From Stenopsyche tienmushanensis (lineage: Eukaryota; Arthropoda; Insecta; Trichoptera; Stenopsychidae): 64,000 bases of DNA. Shown here one piece after another: positions 13,907-27,400 of this stretch. How positions within the stretch are numbered: position 1 is the stretch's first letter; the number at the start of each line of letters is the position of its first letter. A program made the position numbers and the translations under genes. The stretch lies in NCBI GenBank assembly GCA_008973525.1, contig WACJ01000048.1, positions 806,001 to 870,000 of the forward strand. Direction: 5' to 3'. The notes beneath the pieces were generated by a model. It did not search any database. It was not told the DNA's origin and worked only from the letters and a program-made list of their open reading frames with translations.

Positions 13907-15832
13907 TATTAGAACATAACGTTTATATTCTCAATACGAAATGGGTTAACTCTCTCCGTCTTTGTCGCACACTCCCATACATAGACACGCTACGCGCAAG
14001 CAATAAAGCAACCAGTAGCAATTTTTATATATTACACAGACTTAATATTTTAGCCTAAAATTTCCGTTGTGCGAAAACTGAGAATGATGCAAAGACAAGT
14101 TATACACAGAGTACGAGCCTTATCTAATCTTATCTTTTAAACCCATCGCTATACGATTCGTATTATCTAATTGTATCATATTCGCAGATCAAGCTTAAGT
14201 CGGATAATATTAATCCATAGAATATAGATTGCATACTACGGATTAACGGTGAGCTGCATTACACATGCGGTATATACGTGAGATATGTTTATTACAATAC
14301 AATAATAGTCGGAAAATAAGACTAAAACTGATTATCTCAATTAATAGGAATGCGTTTTTTTTAAATAGAAATATCCCTTTTGTCCCTTATTGCTCTCGCT
14401 CTTTCGATTAAAAGAGCGTTTAAGGACAACATCTCATTTAACTATCATTTCGGTTGTTAAATACAATTACATCAACATGTAAGTTGCTCTATGATGATGC
14501 TAAATTGGTATTAAATGCACTCAAAAAGTATGAGACAAATATTACAAGATCGCATGATGCAATTGATAATTAAAGCGCCTGGAGATGTAATTATTAAAAC
14601 GCCTGGACATGGTTTTATATCCTTTTTGCGATGCATTTTCATCATTTTTCCAATTTTTTTAATGTAAATCGGCTCATGGTTTTATTCTATCATAGATAGT
14701 ATTTTCTCATCTAAAGGTTCATATTTTTGTCAATCCAAATGTCCAAATTATTAAAATGTCTTGTTCACTCAATCATCTGTTTCATGACATTCATACACAA
14801 TCCCTGCCAGCTTTTGGATTAACACTTTAAGTCTGTCATATGAATGTACTTTGCTCGTTTTATTTATTGCAATAAATTCGACATTGTTGAAGATTCAAAA
14901 TCAGTTATAGCACATCAAAATTTAATACAAAGTATCAGCTTTTTACGAGCAATAGTTTGCGATGCATAAGAATATTGTTGTCTGCGATTCTGCCCATAAA
15001 GTTCGTTGTGAGAATTTTTACCACTGTACTTCGTCTGCACACTTTACTCGACAGTGTTCCTTTCATTATCTCCGTCTTTTCCAATTTTTTCTATGATTTA
15101 CTCTCGAGCTCTCGAGTGAAGCCGGTCTGAAAGAAGGAACGAAGTGCCTTGCCCATATGTGGTGCAACATTCCATCATGGATTCACAAGTCCTTCGCACC
15201 TAATTGGACGGATTCCACGGATTCCCGCTGAGGATACGCGACGGGAAATATGTGGATGAAACAAATTGGATATGAGATTGAGCAAATGAGCATGTCAACA
15301 CGTCGAGGATTGATTGCGGGAGCATAGCCGAAATTCCGTCGCACAATCGAATGCACCCATGGAGACTCGTAATTGAGAGAGGATTCCGAGTTCGAAAATA
15401 TTTTGACGACGGTCGTTCTTGTCTACGACTTCATCTCGTAAAAATGAAAAACATGCTCGCCATTTGTCAGACTGAAATATGCGATATGCTCGTACATTTT
15501 TCGGGACGCGGCCGAAATGTTCCGTGACGTGTTAATGTTCTTTTAACGTAGTCAAGATGAGCAACGCCGTTTGTTCATTATCTCGTCTTTAGACTCCGTA
15601 TCGCTGAAAAAAATCAATGAGACAGAGATCCTCCACTTAAGGCTCAAGTCTTTATTTATCAATATATCATAAAAACGGCTGAAAAATGTCCTAAAACCAG
15701 TAGAAGCTAAACAACTAAAAGATGACATCTAAATACGTTAAAACTTGACGAACTCCAAACGGTAGTTTTTGATATCATTTAAGATTCCAAAATAATCATA
15801 ACTTAATCATGGACCAAAACATAATCCTAATA

Positions 15833-16720
15833 CAGTGGACTCTCGATTATCCAGGCTTATTCTGGGGAGAACAGACATGGATAACTGGAAAACACGGATA
15901 ATCCAAATGTTCAAATTTCTACTTGGTTTCGAATATAATATCATATTTTCAATACAAATTTTTGTGTCATGATTTTAATACTTATCATTTATTATTAAAA
16001 AAATGCTCATAGTTAAGCAGATAAATGGACATTGATAGTTAGTATTAACCACTACCAAAATATTTTAAAAAAATATATACAAGTATATTAAAAATAATCT
16101 ATAATTTTTGAGATAACATAAACAAATTTTCTATTTTTATTAAATCTTTATATTCAAATCTTCTTTGTTCAGTGTAATCGAGCAATGTTTCACTTGTAAT
16201 ATCATTCTCATTTTCTTCTTCAGAAATAAAAAAAAGATATCTGCATCATCCATGCATTCAAAATCAGGATCATTTAAATCATGATCGAGCCACTCCTCGA
16301 TGTTTTCCCAATCCACGTTTTCAAAACATTTTAAATTTTCCAATAATGCACATATTTCAGTTATATGATTTGCTTCATGCTCTTCAGAATGCATTAATCG
16401 GTTCCATGCCAGAAATAATCTTTCGATGATCGAATCAGTGTTTTTGGCTTTACTTTTGATGAAGATTGTTATTCCATCTATAGCATCTTTAATCCATGGG
16501 CTGGATTAAAGATGTCACATTAAGTCCATTGCTTGTTTTCAATATGCTTTCGTTCAGATTAGAATAGATAATCCCTTATTTTTTAAAAAATCTCCCTGTC
16601 CATCTGCGTCCCTTTCTAGCTATAATAATCGACAGGAAGATTTTTCATTGGCTTAAAAGATCGATGCTTATTTGCTTTACCAATCAGCAAACTTTTCATT
16701 TAATGAGTTTCTGATGCGTT
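15833..16720 (-). mobile_element. pogo/Tigger DNA transposon relic, 3' part
   Basis: The left boundary (CAGTGGACTCTCGATTATCC at 15,834) is a pogo-type terminal repeat. On the minus strand the transposase C-terminus is an open frame (16,394-16,140) with the text NVDWENIEEWLDHDLNDPDF and MDDADI. Further upstream come SKAKNTDSIIERLFLAWNRL and KHRSFKPMKNLPVDYYS, both typical of Tigger-like proteins. The 5' terminal repeat is not found, so the element is truncated. Confidence 0.75.
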
Positions 16721-18276
16721 TCCAGTCTCTTATCACTCATTGTGATATCTACCCCTTGTAACAAGCTTTCTTAAACTTCATTGTCCGGTTGTTTTTATAC
16801 AGAACGATGAACTGACTGAATTTTGCCTTATGTTGTACTGTAAAGTGTCATAATCATGCCATAATCATGGATGTATCACTTATTTAAAATTATATGAGCA
16901 ACAGATGAGTCTTGCATGTTTTAAGTAGGGTTTCATACCAGATCCTAAAGAATGCTGATCATAAGTATTTTATTGTTTTATTATAGGGTCATAAAGTTTA
17001 CCTTTTTTAAAAAAAAGTATCAAAAAGTGATCATCGACCGCCAAAGCGGCTCTTCAGTTGACGATCAACTCCAGTTATAAATCTCTTCCCATAAAAATAG
17101 TGACAGTAAATATGTAAAAATATTTGTCAACACTGCGACGTGATTAATTATCCCGTCCAGACTTCCAGTGATTGATGCTTCAATTTCCTACTTGCAGCGG
17201 AAGAGTCCCAGCCTACAAAGGTGCTCCAGATGCTTTAATTACTAGCTTAGATGCGGGGTTCGAGTTACGCGGGCGAAGTGTCACCGCGTAAAAAAAAACA
17301 AAGCCGACTGCATAGTGATTACCAACCTTATTTTTTACGTCCCCTGCTCGATAACATCCGACACATGTTCGCTTCGACGATGTCACGCAGAGATTGTCAG
17401 CAATTAACGCGCGCTCCGTCACGCCCAATCGAAGCCAGCCTCCATAAATAAGGCGGCAATATTGTCCCGACAAACGAGTTACCCGGAACCCGACCGATTC
17501 GCAATAAGCCAAACCGGGAATTTACCAGAACTCAAATATGCAAACGAGGTAACGTCGCGCGCTCTTGGATGAAGGCTTTTTTGTTATGAAGGATCCAACG
17601 CAGGAAACGACAAACGCGGTTTGAGTGCCTGCTTAATACTTGTATTTTAAATTCGTCCTAGGTTTTATGTCGTATATAAATAGTATGATCGTTTTAGCCA
17701 TGGTAATATAATATAAAGCATTCATGTGACACAACTAAATGATAATCCCATGAAGCATTATCTACTGCAAAACAAGTGATTTGAGTAATCAGTATAACGT
17801 CAACATTCCAGTATTATGATATTCATTAAGTATTATCATCGTAGATCTCGTCTTAAATTAATGTCAATGCAACAAGAGTTTAATGTAAGGTTCTATGAGG
17901 GAACGTTTTGTTAAATCCTGATTTTATGCTCGTCGATCGCTTGGTTTGCCACCGATGACCGAATGGATCGCATTTCGCATATAATCCGGAACGAATATGG
18001 CATTCATTCTGGCAAATATTTGGCTGAGTAGAAAATTATTTAATAAGCTGCAAAGTGACTCAATCGGACCCGAAGGTCTCTACAGATGTTAAACGCCCAT
18101 AAAGAAGACATATTTTCGCGGGGCGCAAAAAAAAACGACAAATTCTGGTCTCGTTTGACTCTGCAGATGCGGAACAAACTCGAGGAACATACGGATAATG
18201 ACCGACAAACGAATTGCCGATTAGGTTAAGCTGAAGTTAAGCTTCGAGCGTATCTATGAAATGTGTTAAGACGTAC

Positions 18277-18495
18277 CTGAATTACGCGCATCGGTAGACC
18301 AGTTTCTTTCGCGAGTTGTTCGCGAATGTGGCGCGTTGGTTTGGGCGTTTGCGAAAACGCAGTCTTCAGAATTTCTAGCTGTTTGGCCTTTATCGTCGTT
18401 CGAGGTCCTCTTCTTTTGGAGCCGCCGTTTCCGTCGTCGGGAGATCTATTTTCCGCTTGTGAATCTCGCGTCTCAGGATTGCCATCCACAGAACC
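18277..18495 (-). CDS. Lim1: Lim1 coding exon 4 (homeodomain residues 1-46)
   Basis: 219 bp, 73 codons, between a TTCATTCAG acceptor and a CAG|GTACGT donor. It encodes [20 protein letters not shown], a short Gly-rich stretch, then homeodomain helices 1 and 2 ([15 protein letters not shown] ... [18 protein letters not shown]). The donor falls after homeodomain residue 46, so the DNA-contacting Trp48, Gln50 and Asn51 come from the next exon. Reading past the donor gives non-homeodomain sequence and then a stop, which confirms the splice. Confidence 0.95.
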
Positions 18496-21400
18496 CTGAA
18501 TGAAAGATGAATAGTTGAAGTAGCTGTTCAACAAGGATCGATTTTGGATCGATCGCTTGATAGTTTACCTGATCTTCCGAGTCGTCCTGCCCAGTCTTTG
18601 AATCGCTATTGAGCGCTAAATCTGTCGCATGAGGAACGTCTCCGGGACTCAGCGTCGTGTGCCCCTTCGGACCCGACTCTTCATCGTCTTCGTCTTCCGA
18701 TCCCGAACCGAGGAGCGAATCCGCTGTGGACAAAGAATAAACATAAAATTAGAACCATTTGTAAGAGCTTGGCGGGAAAAAATGACATGTTTGCAGAGCA
18801 ACGTCGGTAAAGAACGACAGCCGACAGCGCGTGCACTTTGTCCGGCATTTTAGAAGCTGAAGAATAGAAAAGATGGTCAGATGCAGAACGTGCCGTCGGC
18901 TTCCGTTATTGTTATTTGTCTACTTGAATGTGGCTCGGAACAATGGCCAACTGACAGGTGAGGTCATGTTATGGCAAGCGGAACAAGTGCGGCTCGTGCG
19001 TGGAGACGATTGGTTCCACCCCGACCAGCTCTTCCGACCTCACCGGGAGATTCCTCGATATCCTCTCCATCGTCGAGGACGCTGTCCATCATCGAAACGA
19101 TGAAAGCCGAATCGACGACGGATGACGTCGACGATCGGCGCTTCTAAAAAGGCTCGTTATGGTGCCACAGGTCACGGATTCATAAATGCGAGATATAAAT
19201 CATTCCGAACGATGGCCAGAGTAAATCCATAATAACTGATAGGTCATAGACGGTGATTATTGCTAAATTGGCTGTCTTCGATCTAATTTCCATAATCAGC
19301 TGAGACGAATCAGTGCGATGCTGTGAATGAAATTACTAATTCGTACAACCAAATGCGAACATATTATTTTTGCATTACAGATTATATTCACGAATTTAAA
19401 ATAAAAATTACATTAGAAGATAAGAAAAGCTCAAAACACTTGTCTTCAGCTATTGTCCAAAATATATAATGATCGCTTCATTCCGCCAAAATTTATAATT
19501 ACATATTAATGGCCAGGTGTTGATATATTTGATTAAATCCTGAACTCTTATTATAAAAGATTCAGGCTCAAATCCAGATTCCCAGTATCAATATAATTGG
19601 AAGATCGGAAATATCAATATTGTCTTAACCAATTCCATATATAGCTTAGTTTGAAACAAGATTCAGCATTAATTAAAAATAACGAATATAGAATTACTAT
19701 CATGTCATGATTTCAAGCGCATTGATTTGTCATTATATTTGGCAATAAAATTAGATAGTATAAAAATATTTTACAATTGGTAACACTTGGATTGGTTTAT
19801 CCAACAACAACAATATTTAACAAATCCACAAGTAGGAAATAATTGCATTGCTAAAAACTGTGACACAATTTTGACAAAAATACAATTGCTTTTGCAAAGA
19901 ATGGATTCAATCAGAATGAAATTACGGTTTTTCTTATTGTCGTCAAAAAATGTGTGTTTGTTCTTTTCTCCCCGAAGGAGAGCTCCTTGTGCTCGAAAAG
20001 GGGGAGGATCACCCCTCAACAGAATCGAACGCACACGCTAGGGGCGTATTGTTAAAATAATAGTTTAATCTGGGCAACAAACACTCTGCAGGCGGTGTCG
20101 TGAGTGTGTTTGACAAACACTCGATGCCATTGCACTACAGGGGCCGAACTAAAACTTGCATCGCAAACAGGGCGGTGATACACCCCCGCAATATGACAAT
20201 AAATAAAATTAGTCCACAAACACTTTTATTGTTCTTATAAATGCGAATTCCCGAGTAAAAATTGACGATTCTCTGTTTGTGCTGCTTATTTGGAGCAGTA
20301 CATCGAATACTTGAGTTCATTGTTTGAAAAATTCGCACAAAAAGCTGCTAACACTATGTTTTTGCATGAATATGCTACGAATTTAAATGCTTGTTTTTGT
20401 TGCATTTTTTCTATTTTCTGCAAATAATAAATTTAGCGATTTGGCCATAAATCACGCTAAAAAATATTTCGATGATTGAATCGATTGCTTATACAATTAA
20501 CAGCTCTTTATTACCAAATCACGCACGTAAAACGTCCATCATGAGTTGCACACGATTAATTAAATGCGAAATATTCGATTACAGTTGCGATATCGATCAT
20601 AAATTGGCGCTCGGTAGGTTTTCGTCAAGTCGATATAGTATCGACAGAATTTTTTTTCCGGGCAATTCGATTGTCGTGTATCTGCAATGGCGGCAATAAA
20701 ATATTTACGCTTATTAGATTATAAAATTGCGGAATTTTATCACCACAATACTATAAAGTAGGCAATAAACCTGCAGTTGGACGTATGCAATTGTTATGGC
20801 GATGGCTCGCATTGGACTCGAAAGGTCAATCTCGACTACTAAACGGATGTTTTCCAGCATCAATTTGCATCTCGGAATAAATCCTCAGGATGGAACCCAC
20901 CGTCGTTAATATTCACATCTATGATGATCGATTAAAGCTGAGGTTATGGAGTTAGGAAGTCAGGGACGGCGCCATGCATAAAAAGCGTGTGGGGTCAGCA
21001 TGATTTCCAAATCGTACACAAACAATTAATTATCGGACGTTACGTCATGAGATACACTCTATCCGAAGTATAATCATCATGAAAAAACTCAGAGAAGTAG
21101 AATCGAGCAAAAAATAAATATATTCAACCCTGTTACCATCCAAGAATTTGCTTAAGAAGTGCTCACATCATATAAACATCACATCATACTAAAGTCTCTA
21201 CAGCAATGCATATATTAAGGATACATATTATTCAATAACATAAAATTTTAAATTTTGATATGGGGTAAATAGTTAGGATGAGATTCGCCAAAAAAAAATT
21301 TCAAAAAAAGAGGGACTCCGCTGACTATATAAATTAAAGAATCGCTGATTTAGAGCCATCTGCATGAACATTATTTTACGATAAAAATTGATGTGCAAAT

Positions 21401-24400
21401 ATAAAAATTAAAGGCAATAACTATGGAATAACATGGACATAAATATTTTAAAAGAAGTTGACCATTGATTCATCAATTCGAACTCTCCTCGTAACGATTG
21501 TTCTCGATCGAAGTATTCAATGTCAAACATTTGGAATTTGGATCCATTAGAAATCATACGGATGAACGAATCATTTTTTACAACTGCAAAAACATGATTT
21601 TCTCTAAAAAAAAATCATTTAGCATCGATTGAACAGAATTCATAATTTTGATGAGTATAACATTTTGTAACAAAATTACGATCGAAAATGTTGTGATCCG
21701 AGTGTATTTTTAATCTGTCTCTGAATATTAATTTAATTATTATGAGGACCCAAAATATTCATACACTATGAGATCTTATGATTGAGCTCAGTTTGTGTCC
21801 AGACACACCAATCTTTTGATTGGGTTAAAGCTAGTGAAACACTCATAAATATCAAGATCTCAAAGATCCACGGTAAACAATCGAGGAATTATCGCAAATA
21901 TTGAGATCCGCATTTAAAACTCATCGGCAAAACGAATAGGATGGGTTTTATGGAGTCTTGACAACGCAAAAAATGATTCATTTTTGAATAGCATTGTAAC
22001 TTGTAATGAGAAATGGCTCATTTACGATAGAATACGACGAAAAAATCAATGGCTTTCTCAAACAGAGCGCCTAATTCTAACCCCGAATCCTGAATTGACT
22101 TATTTGAAATGGGTTATATGAAACCAGGAAAAACTATAGACACTATGCATAGGTCTTTTGTCAATTTGCATCAAAACTTAGAAGAGAAAAAAATATTCTA
22201 CGGAAAGAAGACGATGCTGTTTCATACTTTCAGGTCGCCTTAATGTATTGTTTTTAATATTTTTAACGTATGAATATATAAGCTATACCTGAACGAAGGT
22301 AACCCTAAATTTATGCACATACATGTATGTAAAGGTCGATAGAATGATGGAATACTTTGACAGCTATTGGATAGATGATTAAAAATAATAAACTTTAGAC
22401 AGACTTAAGCCCGGCTTCGGTGCATAGAAATGACTTCATTACCTTTTCATACAAAAGCAATTAATCATCGGAAGAAAAAAATGTGCTTAACTAGAGAGAT
22501 CACCAATATACGACCGGCGGTCCGCGTCCTCAGCCTGTTCGTTTTATTTTTTTCTTCGGACAGATCGAAAGTTGCGAACGTGGTAGGCGATGTGCTCAAA
22601 AGTGGGCCTATAGCCGGGTACGAAAAAAATAAATTGCGGACAAAGTACGCTATGGATACCCGAAGAGCGATCGGACCCCGAAAAATAATTAATTTCCGAT
22701 CCCTGACTTGTCATAATTCAATCACGAACGAGTGCTCGTAAATCACTCCTTTGACAGATTTGCGTCTTGCAAAATATTCATATGGATGTGGTCGTTTTCA
22801 ATGAAAATATCCGCCAAAGTCAACAAAGACGACGACTAAATTATTTTAATGATTAATTAAAATGTGCAGTACTTCCCAGGCGAACTCTTCGCGGAGTCAG
22901 CGGCATCATCGATCTTCGATCTGAGCGATGAGTCCATGGGAATTATTCAAATAAGCCGTGTGACGGATTAAGCGGCGCCATGAGATATAAACGTCCCATC
23001 GTTAAATTATCAATAATACAAATGAATTATATGTAATCGTGATGAATATCATCATAAAGATTCAAATCATTGAGAATATGTAAGTAAAAAGCCTTTTTTT
23101 AGAACAAAAATGGCAATAAAGATCAAGAAAATCTACACAATTTTCATAAAAATGAGATCATGATCATTTCAAATCCTTTGATTTTGTTGTAAAACGTGGC
23201 TTTATTGAGGTGCATCGATGCATTTTATCACATTTATCAATACATTGTCCTGGATTTTTTATCGGGTGGACGGAAATAGTGCACAGCTGACGTAGGCACG
23301 ACTATTTTTTCCATCGTCAGATCCTTTCGCAGGATTCCCTCCGTGTTAAATTAGCCACAGGTTACGGCTCGGAGGAAAGTCGGCGCCCCATCAGAGGGAT
23401 CGAACCCGGTCTGCCGGTCGTGTAGCTAATCGATTATCCGGCAGACCAGCTGCCTACTGCCTTATATACTATTTTTTTATTTTCGTTTTTACAACTTAAA
23501 ACTTTACGGCAAGTCGTCGCTATCCTGCTCCTGCTAAGCACAATGCGATCGGAGATTAAATATTAATAAATGTGGCATTTATACAAACACCGTTGGTGTA
23601 ATACATTCAGTATGAAAGGAGCCATGATTTATTATATCCTCGTGGCTTGTACATGAATTAAATGGTAATGTGCACCCGTTGGATCGAGGTCTCGGTTAAT
23701 ATTCAAACATAGTGGTTGGAATATTAAAAGACTTTCCCGTGAAGTGAGGATGCAGAGAGAACGTGTCGTACTATTAATACTGCATAAAATCAATAGGTTA
23801 GAGCATAGATTGTGAATTAATAGGGGATCAGATTGCATAAAGATTAATTTCATGTCATGAAGATATACTTATTAAATCTAATCAAATCAGAATTTCGCTG
23901 TTGTAAGCGTTTAATCTGCACGCTATCATGAAATATCTTGCCAAGAAGAAATATTTTTTTATCAAATCGGATATTGATAACATTATCATGGCTTGGAATG
24001 ATGTATCTGAATAAACTACTGAAACACACTATAGTGGGAATTGCAGATATTAACATGAAAATTGTTCATATTTTTCATGTTTTTGACGATCATACGAACA
24101 TATTTTATAGCGCGTCCCTTTTAAGATTTCATTCGGGATACGGCGGAATCCGCTTATTTGGGACAGCCATTTATTTGGGTCAAAATTAAAGCTAAACGGG
24201 TATTTTGCCTAAATTTGTATTACGTAAAAATCGCTTAATAAAATGAAAGAATTTGTAGTTTCAAGCAAAATATTAAATGATTAAATAATAAGATACCATA
24301 TTTTTTTTAAAAAAAAGTTAGATTTGAATCTTAATTTCAATGTCGAGATACATGCATAATAATCTGTAATCGATATGACATGTTAAATGCAATCAATAAT

Positions 24401-27400
24401 TTCATTTACTGTTTCCGACATTAAACATATTTTTTCAAACCAATAAAAACCATTGCTAATGTATATTAAAGTGGAAAATTTACATACTGGCCTTGCCAAT
24501 TGTAAATGCAGTCAAAATATTGTAATATTTTATATTAAAAAGTCATAAACAGTGAATGAATATATTATAAATCGTTGATGAATAATTAAACTCGTAGTAT
24601 TCTTCGCGCAACTGATGCAACGCCCGGAATGCACATGCATCGAACATCGTTCGTTTCATTATCAATCTGTTCAGATTGAACTCATTGAAACGGTTCGAGA
24701 GCTTATAGAACTGGACACAGGGAGAATGGGACGCTTCTCAGGCTGCGTTATGTCAACTGACGTAACTATGTTACACACAAATGAGCGTACAATGGGAGCT
24801 CTTTTGTTGGGATTTTCCCGGGCACCTTTCCCTTCGATTCGATCTTCGGGATAAAAAACGGTAGGATGACAAAGGCCAACCTGTTCTCCATGGAACGTGA
24901 TCGTTTTCGATTGGTCAAAACACACCTCATCATCCACCGCCGTTAAAACTACACATGTCATCAAAATGGCCGCCGCCACCGTCTTGAGGAGGTCCGACAT
25001 CACCGAAAATGTGGAGCGAAATGCTGACACATCACAAATCCTTTTTGTACGCCCTCTCCACAAAAGAAACAATCTCGGCTCTCTCATCAGGTATCCATCG
25101 TCTCATTGTGCTTGAGTGTTTACAAAAAAATATATATAAAACTATTACAACTTATCTGGAGTTCTTTTTTGTGTTATTGTACGTACACGCTGTACTATGA
25201 TATAAAACACATATTTTTTTCTCGGAGAAAACCAGGGGAGCTCAATCTACTATTCGAAAATCGTTTTAATGGCATCACATGAGTCTAAATACATTTTGGA
25301 GCTTAAATATTTGAACGCTTCTGTGATCGTCCAAACGATCTCAAAGGTATTAAAGACGATCGAATTTGAAAGCTTGGAATGATTTGGTGTCGATTGATCC
25401 TTTGGGTCAATTCGACGTATGATTTTATCGACGCCTCTATGAGTTTTACGACAAAACTTCCTAGAAGTGCTGGAATAAATATAAATTTTTACGAGGTTTG
25501 CGCGCCCTGCAGAGGTCGGCTCTAGACGCCGGAAAAACAGCAAACTCATTGTCTGGCAGTCCGGTCTCTGTCGACCCGACAATACAGAACCGGCTACTCT
25601 ATTTTATTTTTATTTTTTGCCATGTGGAAAAAAGAGCGTCTTGTATGAACACGGCGATGGGCACAAAGAAGTGTTTGAGAATGTGCTCGCGGCGGGGACG
25701 CAAGGAGAGAGCTCATTAATGTACTGAATGATTTTCGGACCTCATTTGATGTCGAAATGTGATTTGTTCGAATGAAATCGATCCGAGTGGTGTTGCTGCT
25801 CGTTTGTATTGAAATTCGCTCTATCAATCAAGTGATTCCGTGGAGACTTGCAGAAATTGTGCTTTCCAATCTGTGCGAGGAGAAAACCGACGATCACGAT
25901 CTGTCGACAATTTTCATCTGTCTAAGGAACTTTTTTGCATTTCGACTTATAACAATGCAGCTCTTTGACAATTCGTAATCTCAACAATCGCAAGCTGTTC
26001 ACAGGGGACTTCCTAAGCGATTTCCAATCTTCGATGACATACGGAAGTCTTAGATGGCCGTGGTTCTCACTAACGAAGCATGACAGTGGCATTCGCACTG
26101 CAACCGCAACACTTAAGAAACATATCTCAAAAAAATCGATTCATCGTAAACATAATTCATTATAAGTAAATAAAAAATGTGAAATACCGCAACATTTACA
26201 TCAAATCTCAAATAAATTTTTAAAAGAGTGCGTAAATAACCGATCAAAGTATCATCATATTAACCTAATGCGATTAATTTATCATCTCGATCTTTAATTA
26301 AATCGAATCATAAAATCAATATACAACATGCATTTATGGCAGCAAAAATGCATCCTCATAAACAGTCATCGTAATTTTAATAGTCCTCCAGTAATGCATT
26401 AAATTTATTGAACTTCATACGTCGACGACTAGGAGTTACGACGCAAAAGACGACGTTTGATGTAACATATCGATATGCTATCAGACGGCCAATTAAAATA
26501 GATCCTTTTCATTATGGCAATTTTTATATTTGTGCATCATACGGATGCTCAATTTAAAAGCATTAAAATTCAGATTTGCAAACAATTTGTGGCTGCTGGC
26601 TCTTTGAGGAGTTGAAAAAACATAATTTTGTTAAATGCAAATAAATACAAAGTTAAGATTATTAACCACTTGATGCAAATAAATGCATTTCTAAAATACT
26701 AAAATAATAAAACACGATTTAACATCAGATTTCAAACCTATCGAAATTTGTCGTCGCTTGACAAATGCATTAGTCAATTTGTCACCAATTTTCGTAAACA
26801 TCAGACACATATTAATACCCATAGAAAATTAATATCGATAATCAATACAAACGTGCTGTGTTATATTTTTTATTTTTGTGTGGCGAATCTGCCAAATCTG
26901 CAGGGATAAAAATTAATGATATATATGGTGACTATCCAGAAATGATTGAAACAATTTAATGTTGGAGAAAGCAGAGTTTATGATGAACCCCGTTCAGGAC
27001 GTCCTGTTAATATTAATAACAACCAGAGTCAGAGCCATTATTAACAGTGGATCAAATCTCAGAAAAGATGGATTCATCTCATGCAACAGTCTTTCATCAT
27101 TTAAAGAAGATTGGGACCATTAATTCAGATATTTACAATGTCATTTAAACTTAAAATTGATTTAAAAAAAATGCCCGCGATTGGTAAATCTGAATTTTAC
27201 TAGGGAAAAAGTTAAATTCTAAATATGATGTACAAAATCGACTTTCAAGTTTTTTTTTGGCTCAAAACCAGTGTCTTTCTATAGCAATGTAAATAAAAAG
27301 CTACTTGTAAGATGGTAATAAATTGTAGATAGTGGTGGATAATATATCATTTTTTAAAAAAATCAAAAACGCGCACGAACTTTTGGACTGACCTGATTTA

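Larger units (their letters stand above)
1..18276 (-). other. Lim1: Lim1 intron inside the homeobox (continues past the left edge)
   Basis: At least 18.3 kb of intron after homeodomain codon 46. Apart from the mobile-element relics listed separately (1.6, 3.1, 9.9-10.9, 12.5-12.9, 13.6 and 15.8-16.7 kb) and the repeats at 4.8-5.1 kb, I see nothing I can name in 1,860-3,060, 3,120-4,820, 5,130-9,860, 10,910-12,540, 13,910-15,830 and 16,720-18,276. These are AT-rich with scattered short open frames that look like chance. GC- and CpG-richer patches occur at 590-1,260, 3,380-3,830, 8,290-8,680 and 11,200-12,300. I searched for the reverse complement of the WFQNRR coding motif and did not find it. 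Confidence 0.75.

Noticed and set aside
17213..17512. 99-codon minus-strand frame near 17.2-17.5 kb
   Set aside because: No recognisable domain and a plus-strand frame is open over the same bases; GC-richer composition explains both.
1..18276. Search for the Lim1 exon with WFQNRRSKERR
   Set aside because: No reverse complement of the motif with an AG acceptor found, so the exon is taken to lie outside the window.
18629..19103. Plus-strand open frames over Lim1 exon 3 and its upstream intron
   Set aside because: They are antisense shadows of coding and regulatory sequence, with no domain of their own.
24897..25115. Plus-strand frame starting at an AAAATGGCCGCC context
   Set aside because: Overlaps the better minus-strand frame and has no domain; the ATGGCCGCC may be a YY1/Pho-like site, but that is not testable here.
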